This document shows, one piece after another, positions 43,443 through 52,185 of a stretch of 64,000 nucleotides of DNA; the stretch's first letter is position 1; each line of letters begins with the position of its first letter. The stretch spans positions 8,494,001 to 8,558,000 of the forward strand of contig NZ_JADBGF010000001.1 in NCBI RefSeq assembly GCF_014873495.1, in the 5' to 3' direction. Under the pieces are notes generated by a model. It saw only the letters and a list, made by a program, of their open reading frames with translations. It had not been told where the DNA came from and made no database searches. Position numbers and translations under genes: made by a program. This DNA is from Streptomyces stelliscabiei. GTDB taxonomy: Bacteria; Actinomycetota; Actinomycetes; Streptomycetales; Streptomycetaceae.

Positions 43443-44418
43443 CCGGTGCGGGAGCCTCGGCCCCCGCCCGGAACGTACGCCGGTACGTCAGCGGCGACAC
43501 CCCGATCGCCGCGTGCAGGTGCTGGCGCAGCGACGTGCCCGTGCCGAAGCCGACGTGGCCGGCGATCTCGTCGACCGGGAGGTCGGTGGACTCCAGGAGG
43601 TGACGGGCGCGGGACACACGCTGCTGGACGAGCCAGCGGCCGGGGCTCATGCCGACCTCGTCGCCGAAGTGGCGGGCGAAGGTGCGCAGGCTCATCCGGG
43701 CGTGCCGGGCGAGGTCGGCCAGCGCCAGCGGGGCGTCCAGGTGTTCGAGCGCCCACTGCCGGGTGGCGGCGGTACCGCTGGCCGGGTCCTGGGGGACGGG
43801 CTGCTCGATGTACTGCGCCTGGCCGCCCTCCCGCCATGGTGGCACCACGCAGCGGCGGGCGACCCGGTTGGCGACCTCGCTGCCGTGGTCCCTGCGCACG
43901 AGGTGCAGACAGAGGTCGATGCCGGAGGCGGCACCGGCCGAGGTGAGGACGTCACCGTCGTCGACGAACAGGACGTCCGGGTCCAGGTCGACCTTCGGGA
44001 AGCGTTCCCGGAACGCCTGGGCCAGCGCCCAGTGCGTGGTGGCGGGCCGGCCGTCCAGCAGTCCGGCCGTGGCCAGCACGAAGGCGCCCGTGCAGATGGA
44101 CACCAGCCGGGTGCCGGGCCGGATCCGGGCGAGCGCCGCCGCCACGGGCTCCGGCAGCTCCGGCGACAGCAGGTGCGCCGCGGCAGGGGTGAGCCCGAAC
44201 GAGGCGACGATCACGGTGTCCGCCGTGTCCAGTACCTCGGGGCCGTGATCGACGGCGATGGCGAAGTCGGCCGCCGAACGCACAGGCCGCCCGTCCGCGG
44301 TGCAGGTCAGCACCTCGTACAGGCCCTCGGTCGCGTCGAAGATCCGGCTCGGGACGCCCAGTTCGAAGGGGTAGACCCCGTCGAGGGCGAGGACGACCAC
44401 ACGGTGCGGGGATGTCAT
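43432..44418 (-). CDS. GlxA-type transcriptional regulator (DJ-1/PfpI domain plus AraC HTH)
   Basis: A 328-residue regulator. The N-terminal DJ-1-like domain (VVVLALDGVYPFELGVPSRI, VSICTGAFVLATAGLLDG with nucleophile-position Cys) spans about 1-190. The C-terminal AraC HTH pair (LALADLARHARMSLRTFAR and IAGHVGFGTGTSLRQH) covers about 220-310. ATG 44418 is chosen because upstream frame is noncoding. It lies divergent from a quinone-oxidoreductase gene 82 bp away, which it likely controls. Confidence 0.86.
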   Translation of the reverse strand: MTSPHRVVVLALDGVYPFELGVPSRIFDATEGLYEVLTCTADGRPVRSAADFAIAVDHGPEVLDTADTVIVASFGLTPAAAHLLSPELPEPVAAALARIRPGTRLVSICTGAFVLATAGLLDGRPATTHWALAQAFRERFPKVDLDPDVLFVDDGDVLTSAGAASGIDLCLHLVRRDHGSEVANRVARRCVVPPWREGGQAQYIEQPVPQDPASGTAATRQWALEHLDAPLALADLARHARMSLRTFARHFGDEVGMSPGRWLVQQRVSRARHLLESTDLPVDEIAGHVGFGTGTSLRQHLHAAIGVSPLTYRRTFRAGAEAPAPASR

Positions 44419-44500
44419 GCCGACCAGTGTGGCACGATCCCATCGAAGGATGGCCATCCTGCCATTGCCGTGATCGTCGGCCCGTCGCAGGCTGGACGGC

Positions 44501-45472
44501 ATGACGGAAACCACCGAGAAGAACAGCGGCGCCGCCGGCATGCGCGCCATGACCCAGGACACCTTCGGCGGCCCCGAGGTGCTGCGGGAGACCGAACTGC
44601 CGCGTCCCGCCCCGCTCATGAGCGAGATCCTCGTCCGGGTGCACGCGGCCGGCGTCAACCCCACCGACTGGAAGAACCGCGCCTTCGGACTGTGGCACGC
44701 GGAACCGCTGCCCGTCCTCGGCTGGGACGTCTCGGGGGTCGTGGAGCAGGTCGGCCTCGGGGTCACCCTCTTCAAGCCGGGCGACGAGGTCTTCGGCATG
44801 CTGCCCTACCCGCACCGCGCGGGCGCCTACGCCGAGTACGCCACGGCGCCCGCCCGGTCCTTCGCGCACAAGCCGGCCGGCCTCGACCACGTCCGCGCCG
44901 GAGCCCTGCCGCTGGCCGCGCTCACCGCGTACCAGGCGCTCGTCGACACCGCGGGCGTCGGGCCGGGGCAGCGCGTCCTGATCCACGCCGCCGCCGGGGG
45001 AGTGGGCCACCTCGCCGTGCAGATCGCCAAGGCGCGCGGCGCGTACGTCATCGGCACGGCCAGCGCGGGCAAGCACGAACTGCTGCGCGAGCTGGGCGCG
45101 GACGAACTGATCGACTACCGGACCACGGACTTCACCGAGGCCGTCGCCGACGTCGACGTGGTCCTGGACACCCTCGCCGGTGACGTCCGCAGCCGTTCCC
45201 TGGACGTCCTGCGCACGGGCGGCGTCCTCGTCACGATCCTCCCGCACGGCTACGAGGAGGACCTGAAGCGGGCCGCGGAGCTGGGCGTACGGCTGGAGCC
45301 GATGCTCGTCGAGGCCGACCACGCGGGGATGCGGGCCGTCGCCGAACTGGTGGAGAAGGGGCAGCTGCGCCCTCTCGTCGACGCGACCTTCCCGCTCGCC
45401 GAGGCGGCCGAGGCACACGCCCACGGTGAGACCGGCCGGACCACGGGGAAGATCGTCCTCACGGTCCGCTGA
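44501..45472 (+). CDS. NADP-dependent quinone oxidoreductase-like MDR protein
   Basis: A 323-residue medium-chain dehydrogenase without zinc ligands. RVHAAGVNPTDWKNR and GWDVSGVVEQVG mark the GroES-like half, and IHAAAGGVGHLAVQIAKARG the NADP-binding half. Family members reduce quinones or enones. It is divergent from the GlxA-type regulator and likely its target. The gene ends well before the convergent phosphatidyltransferase gene. Confidence 0.85.
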   Translation: MTETTEKNSGAAGMRAMTQDTFGGPEVLRETELPRPAPLMSEILVRVHAAGVNPTDWKNRAFGLWHAEPLPVLGWDVSGVVEQVGLGVTLFKPGDEVFGMLPYPHRAGAYAEYATAPARSFAHKPAGLDHVRAGALPLAALTAYQALVDTAGVGPGQRVLIHAAAGGVGHLAVQIAKARGAYVIGTASAGKHELLRELGADELIDYRTTDFTEAVADVDVVLDTLAGDVRSRSLDVLRTGGVLVTILPHGYEEDLKRAAELGVRLEPMLVEADHAGMRAVAELVEKGQLRPLVDATFPLAEAAEAHAHGETGRTTGKIVLTVR

Positions 45473-45561
45473 GTCGCTGCCGCGATTCCCCTCGTGCGAA
45501 GGGCCCCTGAGCCGGGCCCGCACGGGCTGGGCTCGCGGTGAGCCCGTCGGCCGGCCGTCCG

Positions 45562-46377
45562 TCAGCTCGTGACGAGTTCGGCGGTCCGGCGCGCGGCGGG
45601 GGCCACCACGGCCACGGTCACCGTCGCGCCGGCGGTCGCCGTGGCCGCCGTCGGCTCGACGTCGGCCGTCCGGTTGCGGAACAGCCAGGCGATGTCCCGC
45701 CCGAAGGACCAGAGCAGCGAGCCCAGCGCCAGCGCGACCAGGGCGAAGCCCGCCGCGTAGGGCAGCAGACCGGAGGCGGCGACCAGCAGGAAGACGCCCT
45801 GGACCGCGGCGACCGTCTTGCGGGCCATGCTGTGCGGGAGGGAGTTGTTCAGCCAGGGCAGGACCTTGGCGGCGGCGACGAAGCCGTACCGCATGAGACC
45901 GATCAGCAGCACCCACGGGCCCATCGACATCGCCACGTACACGCTCAGCACCAGGATCAGGAACGCGTCGACCTCCATGTCGAAGCGCGCGCCCAGCGCG
46001 GTCGAGGTGTTCGTGCGCCGGGCCACCTGGCCGTCGACACCGTCGAGGATCAGGGCCACGGCCGTCAGGCCGACGAACAGCGAGACCGGCGGCGAACCCT
46101 GGAAGGAGTCGGCGACCAGGGCGGTCACGGCGCCGACGAGTATCGCCCGGCCGAGGGTCACGCGGTTGGCGGGTCCGAAGGTGCGGGTCCGGGTGCGCAG
46201 CAGGGCGCGGTTGAGGACGGCCCAGGTGGCGAGCCCGAAGGCCAGCCCGGTCAGCCAGCCCGCCGGGCCCAGTCCGATCGCCGTGCCCAGGAAGGCGAGG
46301 AGCAGCACCTGGGCGCCCGCGCCCACAGTCGTCTCCGAGAGCAACAGCCGGCCGTCGTATGTGTTGATCAGGGCCAC
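45562..46377 (-). CDS. CDP-alcohol phosphatidyltransferase family membrane protein
   Basis: A 271-residue membrane enzyme with about six to eight helices. The full CDP-alcohol phosphotransferase signature is present: Asp112, Asp115-Gly116, Ala119-Arg120, Gly129, Asp133 and Asp137. Such enzymes join a CDP-activated lipid or alcohol to an alcohol substrate. Start is GTG. It is divergent from the MDR dehydrogenase gene 107 bp away, the first gene of the GTP-derived cluster, and may supply its lipid part. A link to that cluster is inference from position. Confidence 0.83.
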   Translation of the reverse strand: MALINTYDGRLLLSETTVGAGAQVLLLAFLGTAIGLGPAGWLTGLAFGLATWAVLNRALLRTRTRTFGPANRVTLGRAILVGAVTALVADSFQGSPPVSLFVGLTAVALILDGVDGQVARRTNTSTALGARFDMEVDAFLILVLSVYVAMSMGPWVLLIGLMRYGFVAAAKVLPWLNNSLPHSMARKTVAAVQGVFLLVAASGLLPYAAGFALVALALGSLLWSFGRDIAWLFRNRTADVEPTAATATAGATVTVAVVAPAARRTAELVTS

Positions 46378-46484
46378 CGCATACCTTCCGAACGTGTGAC
46401 AAGTGGATCATCGCCGCGTACCGTGTCCGCGAACTTCCACCGCTGCGTACGTGGCGAACCGCTCGACCGTTCACGGAGACGCAC

Positions 46485-47465
46485 ATGAAACCGACAGCCC
46501 GAGCCTTCTGGCTACGCTCCCCCGAAGTGGGTGAGATCCGCGAGGAGACCCTCGCCACACCCGCTGACGACGAGGTTCTCGTCCGCGCGCTGTACTCGGG
46601 AGTCAGCCGGGGCACCGAGACGCTCGTGTTCCGCGGCCAGGTGCCCGAGAACCAGTACGCGACCATGCGCGCGCCCTTCCAGGACGGGGACTTCCCCGCC
46701 CCCGTGAAGTACGGCTATCTCAGCGTCGGGCGGGTGGAAGAGGGGCCGGACGCACTGGTCGGCAGGACCGTCTTCTGCCTGTATCCGCACCAGAGCCGCT
46801 ACGTCGTTCCCGTGAGCGCCGTCACCGTCGTTCCGGAGTCGGTGCCCGCCGCGCGGGCCGTCCTGGCCGGGACCGTGGAGACCGCCGTCAACGCCCTGTG
46901 GGACGCGGCCCCGCTCATCGGGGACCGGATCGCCGTCGTGGGCGGCGGCATGATCGGCTGCTCGGTCGCCGCGCTGCTCGCCCGCTACCCGGGCGTCCGC
47001 GTCCAGCTCGTCGACGCCGACCCCGCGCGCGCCGACATCGCCCGCGCCCTCGGCGTGGACTTCGCGCTGCCCGAGGACGCGCTCGGGGAGTGCGACCTCG
47101 TGGTGCACGCCAGCGCCAGCGAACAGGGACTCGCGCACTGTCTCGAACTCCTCGCCGCCGAGGGCACGGTCATCGAGCTGAGCTGGTACGGCGACCGCCG
47201 CGTCGCCCTGCCGCTGGGCGAGGCCTTCCACTCGCGCCGCCTCACCCTCCGCAGCAGCCAGGTCGGAACCGTCTCCCCGGCCGCCCGCGCCGGACGTACG
47301 TACGCGGACCGGCTGGCGCTCGCCCTCGAACTCCTCGCCGACGCCCGTTTCGACGCGCTCGTCACCGGAGAGTGTGCCTTCGAGGAACTCCCGGACGTCC
47401 TGCCGAAGCTGGCGAGCGGAGAGCTGCCGGGCATGTGTCATCGTGTCCGCTACGAGGCCGAGTGA
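46485..47465 (+). CDS. Zinc-type alcohol dehydrogenase-like MDR protein of the GTP-derived cluster
   Basis: A 326-residue medium-chain dehydrogenase. LVRALYSGVSRGTETLVF and GYLSVGRVEEG are like the enzymes that lack the usual Cys/His zinc set. IAVVGGGMIGCSVAALLARYP is the cofactor loop. The family reduces or oxidises alcohol-type side chains. It is the first rightward gene of the cluster, with an ATG after GGAGACGCAC. The PTPS-like gene follows after 168 bp that include an A-rich segment. Confidence 0.82.
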   Translation: MKPTARAFWLRSPEVGEIREETLATPADDEVLVRALYSGVSRGTETLVFRGQVPENQYATMRAPFQDGDFPAPVKYGYLSVGRVEEGPDALVGRTVFCLYPHQSRYVVPVSAVTVVPESVPAARAVLAGTVETAVNALWDAAPLIGDRIAVVGGGMIGCSVAALLARYPGVRVQLVDADPARADIARALGVDFALPEDALGECDLVVHASASEQGLAHCLELLAAEGTVIELSWYGDRRVALPLGEAFHSRRLTLRSSQVGTVSPAARAGRTYADRLALALELLADARFDALVTGECAFEELPDVLPKLASGELPGMCHRVRYEAE

Positions 47466-47633
47466 GCCCGAGGTCGACCGTTCCGGGTTGTCCCACCCGC
47501 CCCTGAACTGCCCGAACGGAACATCGACCTCCAAAGAAACAGCAAAACTCGGCTGAACAACGGGTAGGGAGCAGCCGTACTACACGGCATGCCCCGGCCC
47601 GGGGGCAGACGTACCGCACTGGAGGGTCGTCCG
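47466..47633. promoter_or_regulatory. Possible internal promoter before the PTPS-like gene
   Basis: A 168-bp gap with an unusually A-rich patch (CCAAAGAAACAGCAAAACTC near 47531-47550) and TAGGGA near 47564. It could drive the PTPS-GT-methyltransferase genes separately. GGAGG at 47621-47625 is the ribosome site that fixes the TTG start. Confidence 0.4.
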
Positions 47634-48032
47634 TTGTTCAGCATCACCGTCCGCGATCACATCATGATCGCCCACAGCTTCCGCGGGGAGGTCTTCGGAC
47701 CCGCGCAGCGCCTCCACGGCGCCACCTTCCTCGTGGACGCCACCTTCCGGCGCGCCGAACTGGACGACGACAACATCGTCGTAGACATCGGGCTGGCCAC
47801 GCAGGAGCTGGGTGCCGTGGTGAGCGAGTTGAACTACCGCAACCTCGACAACGAGCCCGCCTTCGCCCACACGAACACCTCGACGGAGTTCCTGGCGAAG
47901 GTGATCGCGGACCGCCTCGCCGAGCGGATCCACAAGGGGGCCCTGGGGGAGAACGCCAAGGGCATCGCGGGCATCACGGTCACCCTGCACGAGTCGCACA
48001 TCGCCTGGGCGAGTTACGAGCGTGCCCTGTGA
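47634..48032 (+). CDS. 6-pyruvoyl-tetrahydropterin/6-carboxytetrahydropterin synthase-fold protein with altered active site
   Basis: A 132-residue QueD/PTPS-type protein. TTG 47634 is chosen because GGAGG lies 8 bp upstream and the fold begins right there. His14 in IAHSF and His28 in QRLHGATF match two zinc ligands. The third ligand position (HGH) is Ala30, the catalytic Cys position reads Ala24, and the catalytic His of DHH is replaced in ELNYRNLDN. The pterin-anchoring Glu in TLHESHIAW is kept. Canonical members convert dihydroneopterin triphosphate; this one probably does other pterin-type chemistry or none. Its stop overlaps the GT4 start by 4 bp. Confidence 0.78.
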   Translation: MFSITVRDHIMIAHSFRGEVFGPAQRLHGATFLVDATFRRAELDDDNIVVDIGLATQELGAVVSELNYRNLDNEPAFAHTNTSTEFLAKVIADRLAERIHKGALGENAKGIAGITVTLHESHIAWASYERAL

Positions 48033-49270
48033 CCGACGTGACCATCGACCGGGCGGTCGTCGGCACCGCCCAGGCATACGGCAGCGCTGTCCAGGCAGAC
48101 GGGGGAGAGCAAGTGCGGCTCGGCTATGTGCCCGTGCAGAACGCGGTGCTGAAGAACGCCGCGATCGTCCCCATGTCGCTGCGCTCGATGCACTTCGTGA
48201 TGCCGGGCGGCGTGGACGACCTGGCCCGCCCGAGCGGCGGCAACGCCTACGACCGCCGGATCTGTCTCGATCTGCCCGGCTTCGGCTGGCAGGTGCACAA
48301 GCACACCGTCGCCGGCAGCTGGCCCAGCCCGTCGGAGCCGGCCCGCGCCGAACTCGCCCGTACGCTGCGCGAACTCCCCGACGGCACGGTCGTCCTGCTG
48401 GACGGTCTGGTCGCCTGCGGTGTCCCGGAGATCATCCTCCCCGAGGCCGAGCGCCTGTGCCTCGCCGTGCTGGTGCATCTGCCGCTCGGTGACGAGACGG
48501 GCCTGGACCCCGTGCTCGCCGCCGAACTCGACGCCAAGGAGCGGGCCACCCTGCGGGGCGTGTCCGCCGTGATCGCGACCAGCGAATGGGCCGTCCGCAG
48601 ACTCGTGTCACACCACGGGCTCGCCCCCGAGCGGGTCCATGTCGCCGCCCCGGGCGCCGACATCGCGCCTCTCGCCTCCGGCACCGACGGCGTCTCCCGG
48701 CTGCTGTGCGTGGCCGCGGTCACCCCCCGCAAGGGCCAGCACCGGCTGGTGGAGGCCCTCGCGACCGTCACCGAACTGCGCTGGAGCTGCGTCCTGGTGG
48801 GCGGCCTCGACCAGGAGCCCGAGTACGTCGACCACATCCGCACGCTGATCGCGAAGTTCGGCCTGGAGGACCGCTTCCACCTGGCCGGACCGCAGGCGGG
48901 CGCGGAACTCGACGCCAGCTACGCCGCCGCCGACCTCATGGTCCTCACCTCCTACGCCGAGACGTACGGCATGGCGGTCACCGAGGCCCTCGCGCGCGGG
49001 ATCCCCGTGCTGGCCACGGATGTCGGCGGACTGCCCGAGGCCGTCGGCCGCGCCCCCGACGGCGGGGTCCCCGGCATCCTCGTACCGCCGGAGAACCCCG
49101 CGGCCATCGCGGCGGAGCTGCGCGGCTGGTTCGGTGAGGCCGACGTGCGGCGCCGGCTGAAGGCCGCGGCGCGCGGACGCAGAGCCGCGCTGGACGGGTG
49201 GGCGACCACGGCCCGCAGCCTCGCCCACGTACTGGGACGGCTGCGGCACGACCCCCGGAGGGCGGCATGA
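48029..49270 (+). CDS. GT4-type glycosyltransferase
   Basis: A 413-residue GT-B fold glycosyltransferase starting at GTG that overlaps the previous stop. The C-terminal half has the retaining GT4 signature: CVAAVTPRKGQHRLVEAL, YAETYGMAVTEALARG (the E-x7-E pattern) and VGGLPEAVG. The N-terminal acceptor half (MSLRSMHFVMPGGVDDLARP) is unfamiliar. It would move a sugar from a nucleotide sugar to the cluster product, which is likely pterin- or pyrimidine-derived. It overlaps the methyltransferase ATG by 4 bp. Confidence 0.85.
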   Translation: MTDVTIDRAVVGTAQAYGSAVQADGGEQVRLGYVPVQNAVLKNAAIVPMSLRSMHFVMPGGVDDLARPSGGNAYDRRICLDLPGFGWQVHKHTVAGSWPSPSEPARAELARTLRELPDGTVVLLDGLVACGVPEIILPEAERLCLAVLVHLPLGDETGLDPVLAAELDAKERATLRGVSAVIATSEWAVRRLVSHHGLAPERVHVAAPGADIAPLASGTDGVSRLLCVAAVTPRKGQHRLVEALATVTELRWSCVLVGGLDQEPEYVDHIRTLIAKFGLEDRFHLAGPQAGAELDASYAAADLMVLTSYAETYGMAVTEALARGIPVLATDVGGLPEAVGRAPDGGVPGILVPPENPAAIAAELRGWFGEADVRRRLKAAARGRRAALDGWATTARSLAHVLGRLRHDPRRAA

Positions 49271-50235
49271 CCACTTCCGCCGACATGACCGCGTCCGCGG
49301 GCGGCCCGCTGTCCGTGGGCCCCACCGCCGCGACGGCCGGTACGTCCGCCGCCGGGGCCGCGCTGAGCATGGCAGGGCGCGGCGGTGACACACCCGCGCC
49401 CGAGGGGCACCAGTACGCGCCGCAGTGGCTGGAGCTGCGCGAGAGCGCCGACGCCGACGCCCGCGCGGCGGAGCTGCTGGACCCGCTGCGGATCCGGCTG
49501 GCGAACCTGCCCGGGCGGGCCACCGCGCTGACCGTCCACGACCTGGGCTGCGGCACCGGCTCCATGGGCCGCTGGCTCGCGCCCCGGCTCGACGGCGCCC
49601 AGCGCTGGGTCCTGCACGACCAGGACCCGAACCTGCTGCGGCTGGCCGTCGCGCGGGCGCCCCGCGCGGCCGCCGACGGCAGCCCCGTCACGGTCACCAC
49701 TCGGCGCGGCGACATCGGGCGGCTGACGGCGAGCGACCTGGCCGGTGCCTCGCTGGTCACCGCGTCCGCGCTCCTCGACGTGCTCACCCGCGAGGAGATC
49801 GAGGCGCTCGCCGCGGCCTGCGCGGGCGCGGGGGTCCCCGCCCTGCTGACGCTGTCGGTCGTGGGCCGGGTGGACATCGCCCCCGCCCACCCCATGGACG
49901 CCGAGTTCGCCGAGGCGTTCAACGCCCACCAGCGCGCGAGCGATCTGCTCGGCCCGGACGCCATCACCGTGGCCTGCGAGGCCTTCGCCCAGCAGGGCGC
50001 CACGGTGCGCGTCCACCCGAGCCCGTGGCAGCTCGACACGCGGTACACCGCCCTCACCGAGGAGTGGCTGCGCGGCTGGGTCGGCGCCGCCTGCGAACAG
50101 CGCCCCGAACTCACCCAGCGCGCCGAGGCGTACCTCCGCGACCGGCTCGCGGCCGGCGCGGCCGGCGACCTCCGCGTCGTCGTCCACCACAGCGACCTGC
50201 TGGCCCTGCCCCGGCCCACGGGCGGGGTCTCATGA
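49267..50235 (+). CDS. Class I SAM-dependent methyltransferase
   Basis: A 322-residue methyltransferase: motif I DLGCGTGSMGRWL near residue 95, the acidic residue after WVLHDQDPNL, and GDIGRLTASDL as the second motif. The N-terminal about 60 residues are Ala/Gly/Thr-rich and likely disordered. ATG 49267 has GGAGGG upstream. Coupled translation by 4-bp overlaps with both neighbours shows it belongs to the same pathway as the glycosyltransferase and membrane protein. Acceptor atom unknown. Confidence 0.84.
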   Translation: MTTSADMTASAGGPLSVGPTAATAGTSAAGAALSMAGRGGDTPAPEGHQYAPQWLELRESADADARAAELLDPLRIRLANLPGRATALTVHDLGCGTGSMGRWLAPRLDGAQRWVLHDQDPNLLRLAVARAPRAAADGSPVTVTTRRGDIGRLTASDLAGASLVTASALLDVLTREEIEALAAACAGAGVPALLTLSVVGRVDIAPAHPMDAEFAEAFNAHQRASDLLGPDAITVACEAFAQQGATVRVHPSPWQLDTRYTALTEEWLRGWVGAACEQRPELTQRAEAYLRDRLAAGAAGDLRVVVHHSDLLALPRPTGGVS

Positions 50236-51494
50236 CGGCGCCGGTGGAGGAGACGGTCGAGGCCCGCGCGCTCACGCCCGGCGCGGGCCCGCGCCGGGCG
50301 GTCCCGGAGCCGAGCGCCACCCCCGCGACCGTCTCCGACCCCACCGCCCAGGACGGGCCCACCGCCTCGAAGGCCGGCGGCTCGGCGGTCACCCGCGCCC
50401 TGCGCACCCACTTCGGCACGCTCGCCGGAACGGTCATCCTCGTCGTCGTGTTCTGGCGGATGGGGACCGGCGTGTTCGTGGACGGGCTGCGGCGGATCGA
50501 CGGCGGGACGCTGGCGGCGGCCGTCGCGATCGGTGTGTTCACCACGGTGTGCAGCGCGTGGCGCTGGTGCGCGGTGACGCGGGCGCTCGGCATCAGGCTG
50601 CGGCTCGGGCCCGCCGTCGCGGACTACTACCGGGCGCTGTTCCTCAACGCGGCCCTGCCCGGCGGTGTCCTCGGCGATGTGCACCGCGCGGTGCGGCACG
50701 GCCGGAGCTCCGGGGACATGGGCCGGGGCGTGCGCGCGGTGGTCATCGAGCGCACCGCGGGCCAGTTGGTGCTGGCGGTCGTGGGCGTAACGGTTTTGCT
50801 GGTGCTGCCCTCGCCGGTGCGCGAGCAGACCCGCCACGCGGTGGGCCTGACCGCGCTCGTCGCGCTGGGCGTGTCGGCGATCTGGGCCGCGACCCGGACG
50901 GGCCGCGGGCCGGGCGAGGGCCGGGGCCGCCGGGTCCGGGCCGCTCTCGCCGAGGCGCGCGGCGCGCTGCTGGACCGCGACAGCGGCCCCGCCGTGCTGG
51001 TCTCCTCGGTGGCGGTCCTCGCCGGGTACGTGGCGACGTTCCTGCTCGCCGCACGCGTCGCCGGTTCCGGCGCGACCACGCCGCAACTCCTGCCCCTCGC
51101 GCTGCTGGCCCTGATCGCCATGAGCCTGCCGCTCAACGTCGGTGGCTGGGGCCCCCGCGAGGGCGTCACCGCCTGGTCCTTCGGCGCCGCCGGTCTGGGC
51201 GCCTCGCAGGGCCTGACCGTGGCCGTCGTCTACGGTGTGCTCAGCTTCGCGGCCGCCCTCCCGGGGGCCCTCGTGCTCGTCGGACGCTGGTACGGCTCCC
51301 TGCGGGCCCGCCGTCAGCCGGCGGACGAGGCGGCTGCCGAGGACGTCCCGGGCGGAACCGTTCCCGTGTCCCAGGCGTCCGAGGTGACCAACGAGAAGTA
51401 CGCGCCGAAGGAATGGACGAACCCTGCCAGCAACTCCTTTCCCTTCGCGGCGGATGCCAGGGACGGACGGCCGATGACACCGGAATCGGTGTAG
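50232..51494 (+). CDS. Flippase-like membrane protein (lysylphosphatidylglycerol synthase transmembrane domain family)
   Basis: A 420-residue UPF0104/LPG-synthase-TM family protein with about seven to eight membrane helices (TLAGTVILVVVFWRMGTG, LVLAVVGVTVLLVLP, LALLALIAMSLPLNVGGWGP). ALFLNAALPGGVLGDVHRA is a family signature. The first 50 residues and the last 60 are soluble. Related proteins move or flip lipid-linked molecules. The last 181 bp overlap the creatininase gene on the other strand, so the tail after about residue 360 may be a recently gained extension. It ends the rightward part of the cluster. Confidence 0.82.
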   Translation: MTAPVEETVEARALTPGAGPRRAVPEPSATPATVSDPTAQDGPTASKAGGSAVTRALRTHFGTLAGTVILVVVFWRMGTGVFVDGLRRIDGGTLAAAVAIGVFTTVCSAWRWCAVTRALGIRLRLGPAVADYYRALFLNAALPGGVLGDVHRAVRHGRSSGDMGRGVRAVVIERTAGQLVLAVVGVTVLLVLPSPVREQTRHAVGLTALVALGVSAIWAATRTGRGPGEGRGRRVRAALAEARGALLDRDSGPAVLVSSVAVLAGYVATFLLAARVAGSGATTPQLLPLALLALIAMSLPLNVGGWGPREGVTAWSFGAAGLGASQGLTVAVVYGVLSFAAALPGALVLVGRWYGSLRARRQPADEAAAEDVPGGTVPVSQASEVTNEKYAPKEWTNPASNSFPFAADARDGRPMTPESV

Positions 51495-52108
51495 GCCGAC
51501 ATACCGAGGGAGAGGAGATGACGGCGGTCGTCGGCAAGGAAGTCGGTGGTCTCGTGACCGGGCCGGACCAATTCGGGATGGCAATGCAGAAGTATGGAGG
51601 TCTCTATTTCTCCCGCATGCATATCACTGAGCAACGAGGTCTGTACGCCCGCCCGTTCGCGGGCGGCTTCCCAGTCCTCCATCGCCGGGAAAAGCGCCAT
51701 TCGATGTCCCGCCGCGGTGGATTCCTGGACGACGTTGCCCAGGACATAATTCCCGCCGTGACCGTTCACCACCACCAGTGCCTCGACGCCCGAGCGGCGC
51801 AGCGACGCGGCGATGTCGCGGACGATCGCGTGCAGGGTCGTCGCGGAGATGCTGACGGTGCCCGGCCAGGCCGCGTGCTCGTGCGAGCAGGCGATGGTCA
51901 CCGGCGGCAGGAGATGCACCGGATACACGGCCGCTATCTCCCGGGATATGGCGCAGGCGACGAGGGTGTCGGTGGCCAGCGGCAGATACGGGCCGTGCTG
52001 CTCGTAGCTGCCGACGGGGAGCACCGCGACCTGAGGACCGGCCGCCCGCTCCCCCCGCGCGCGGACGTCCGCGGTGGTGTCCGTCGGAACAAGACTCGAA
52101 CTGCTCAT
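51314..52108 (-). CDS. Creatininase-family amide hydrolase (possible formamide hydrolase)
   Basis: A 264-residue creatininase-fold metal hydrolase. Ligands are Glu36 and His38 in GSYEQHGP, Asp47, His117 in VNGHGGN, and Glu in HAGEIETS (167-169). The same superfamily contains ArfB, which removes formate from the GTP-derived formamidopyrimidine in archaeal riboflavin synthesis. It is divergent from the GTP cyclohydrolase II paralogue 77 bp away, so it could act on that enzyme's formamidopyrimidine product. The 3' end overlaps the convergent flippase-like gene by 181 bp. Confidence 0.83.
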   Translation of the reverse strand: MSSSSLVPTDTTADVRARGERAAGPQVAVLPVGSYEQHGPYLPLATDTLVACAISREIAAVYPVHLLPPVTIACSHEHAAWPGTVSISATTLHAIVRDIAASLRRSGVEALVVVNGHGGNYVLGNVVQESTAAGHRMALFPAMEDWEAARERAGVQTSLLSDMHAGEIETSILLHCHPELVRPGHETTDFLADDRRHLLSLGMSAYTDSGVIGRPSLASAAKGKELLAGFVHSFGAYFSLVTSDAWDTGTVPPGTSSAAASSAG

Positions 52109-52185
52109 CTTTACACGGCCTTTCGTCTCTGCTGATGCTCCGTCATTTTCGCATGACGCCAGGGCTTACCAGATTGGAACAGATC
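52109..52185. promoter_or_regulatory. Short divergent promoter gap
   Basis: 77 bp, AT-richer than its surroundings, between the creatininase and GTP cyclohydrolase II genes. It must hold the promoters of both. No strong palindrome is visible. Confidence 0.5.
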
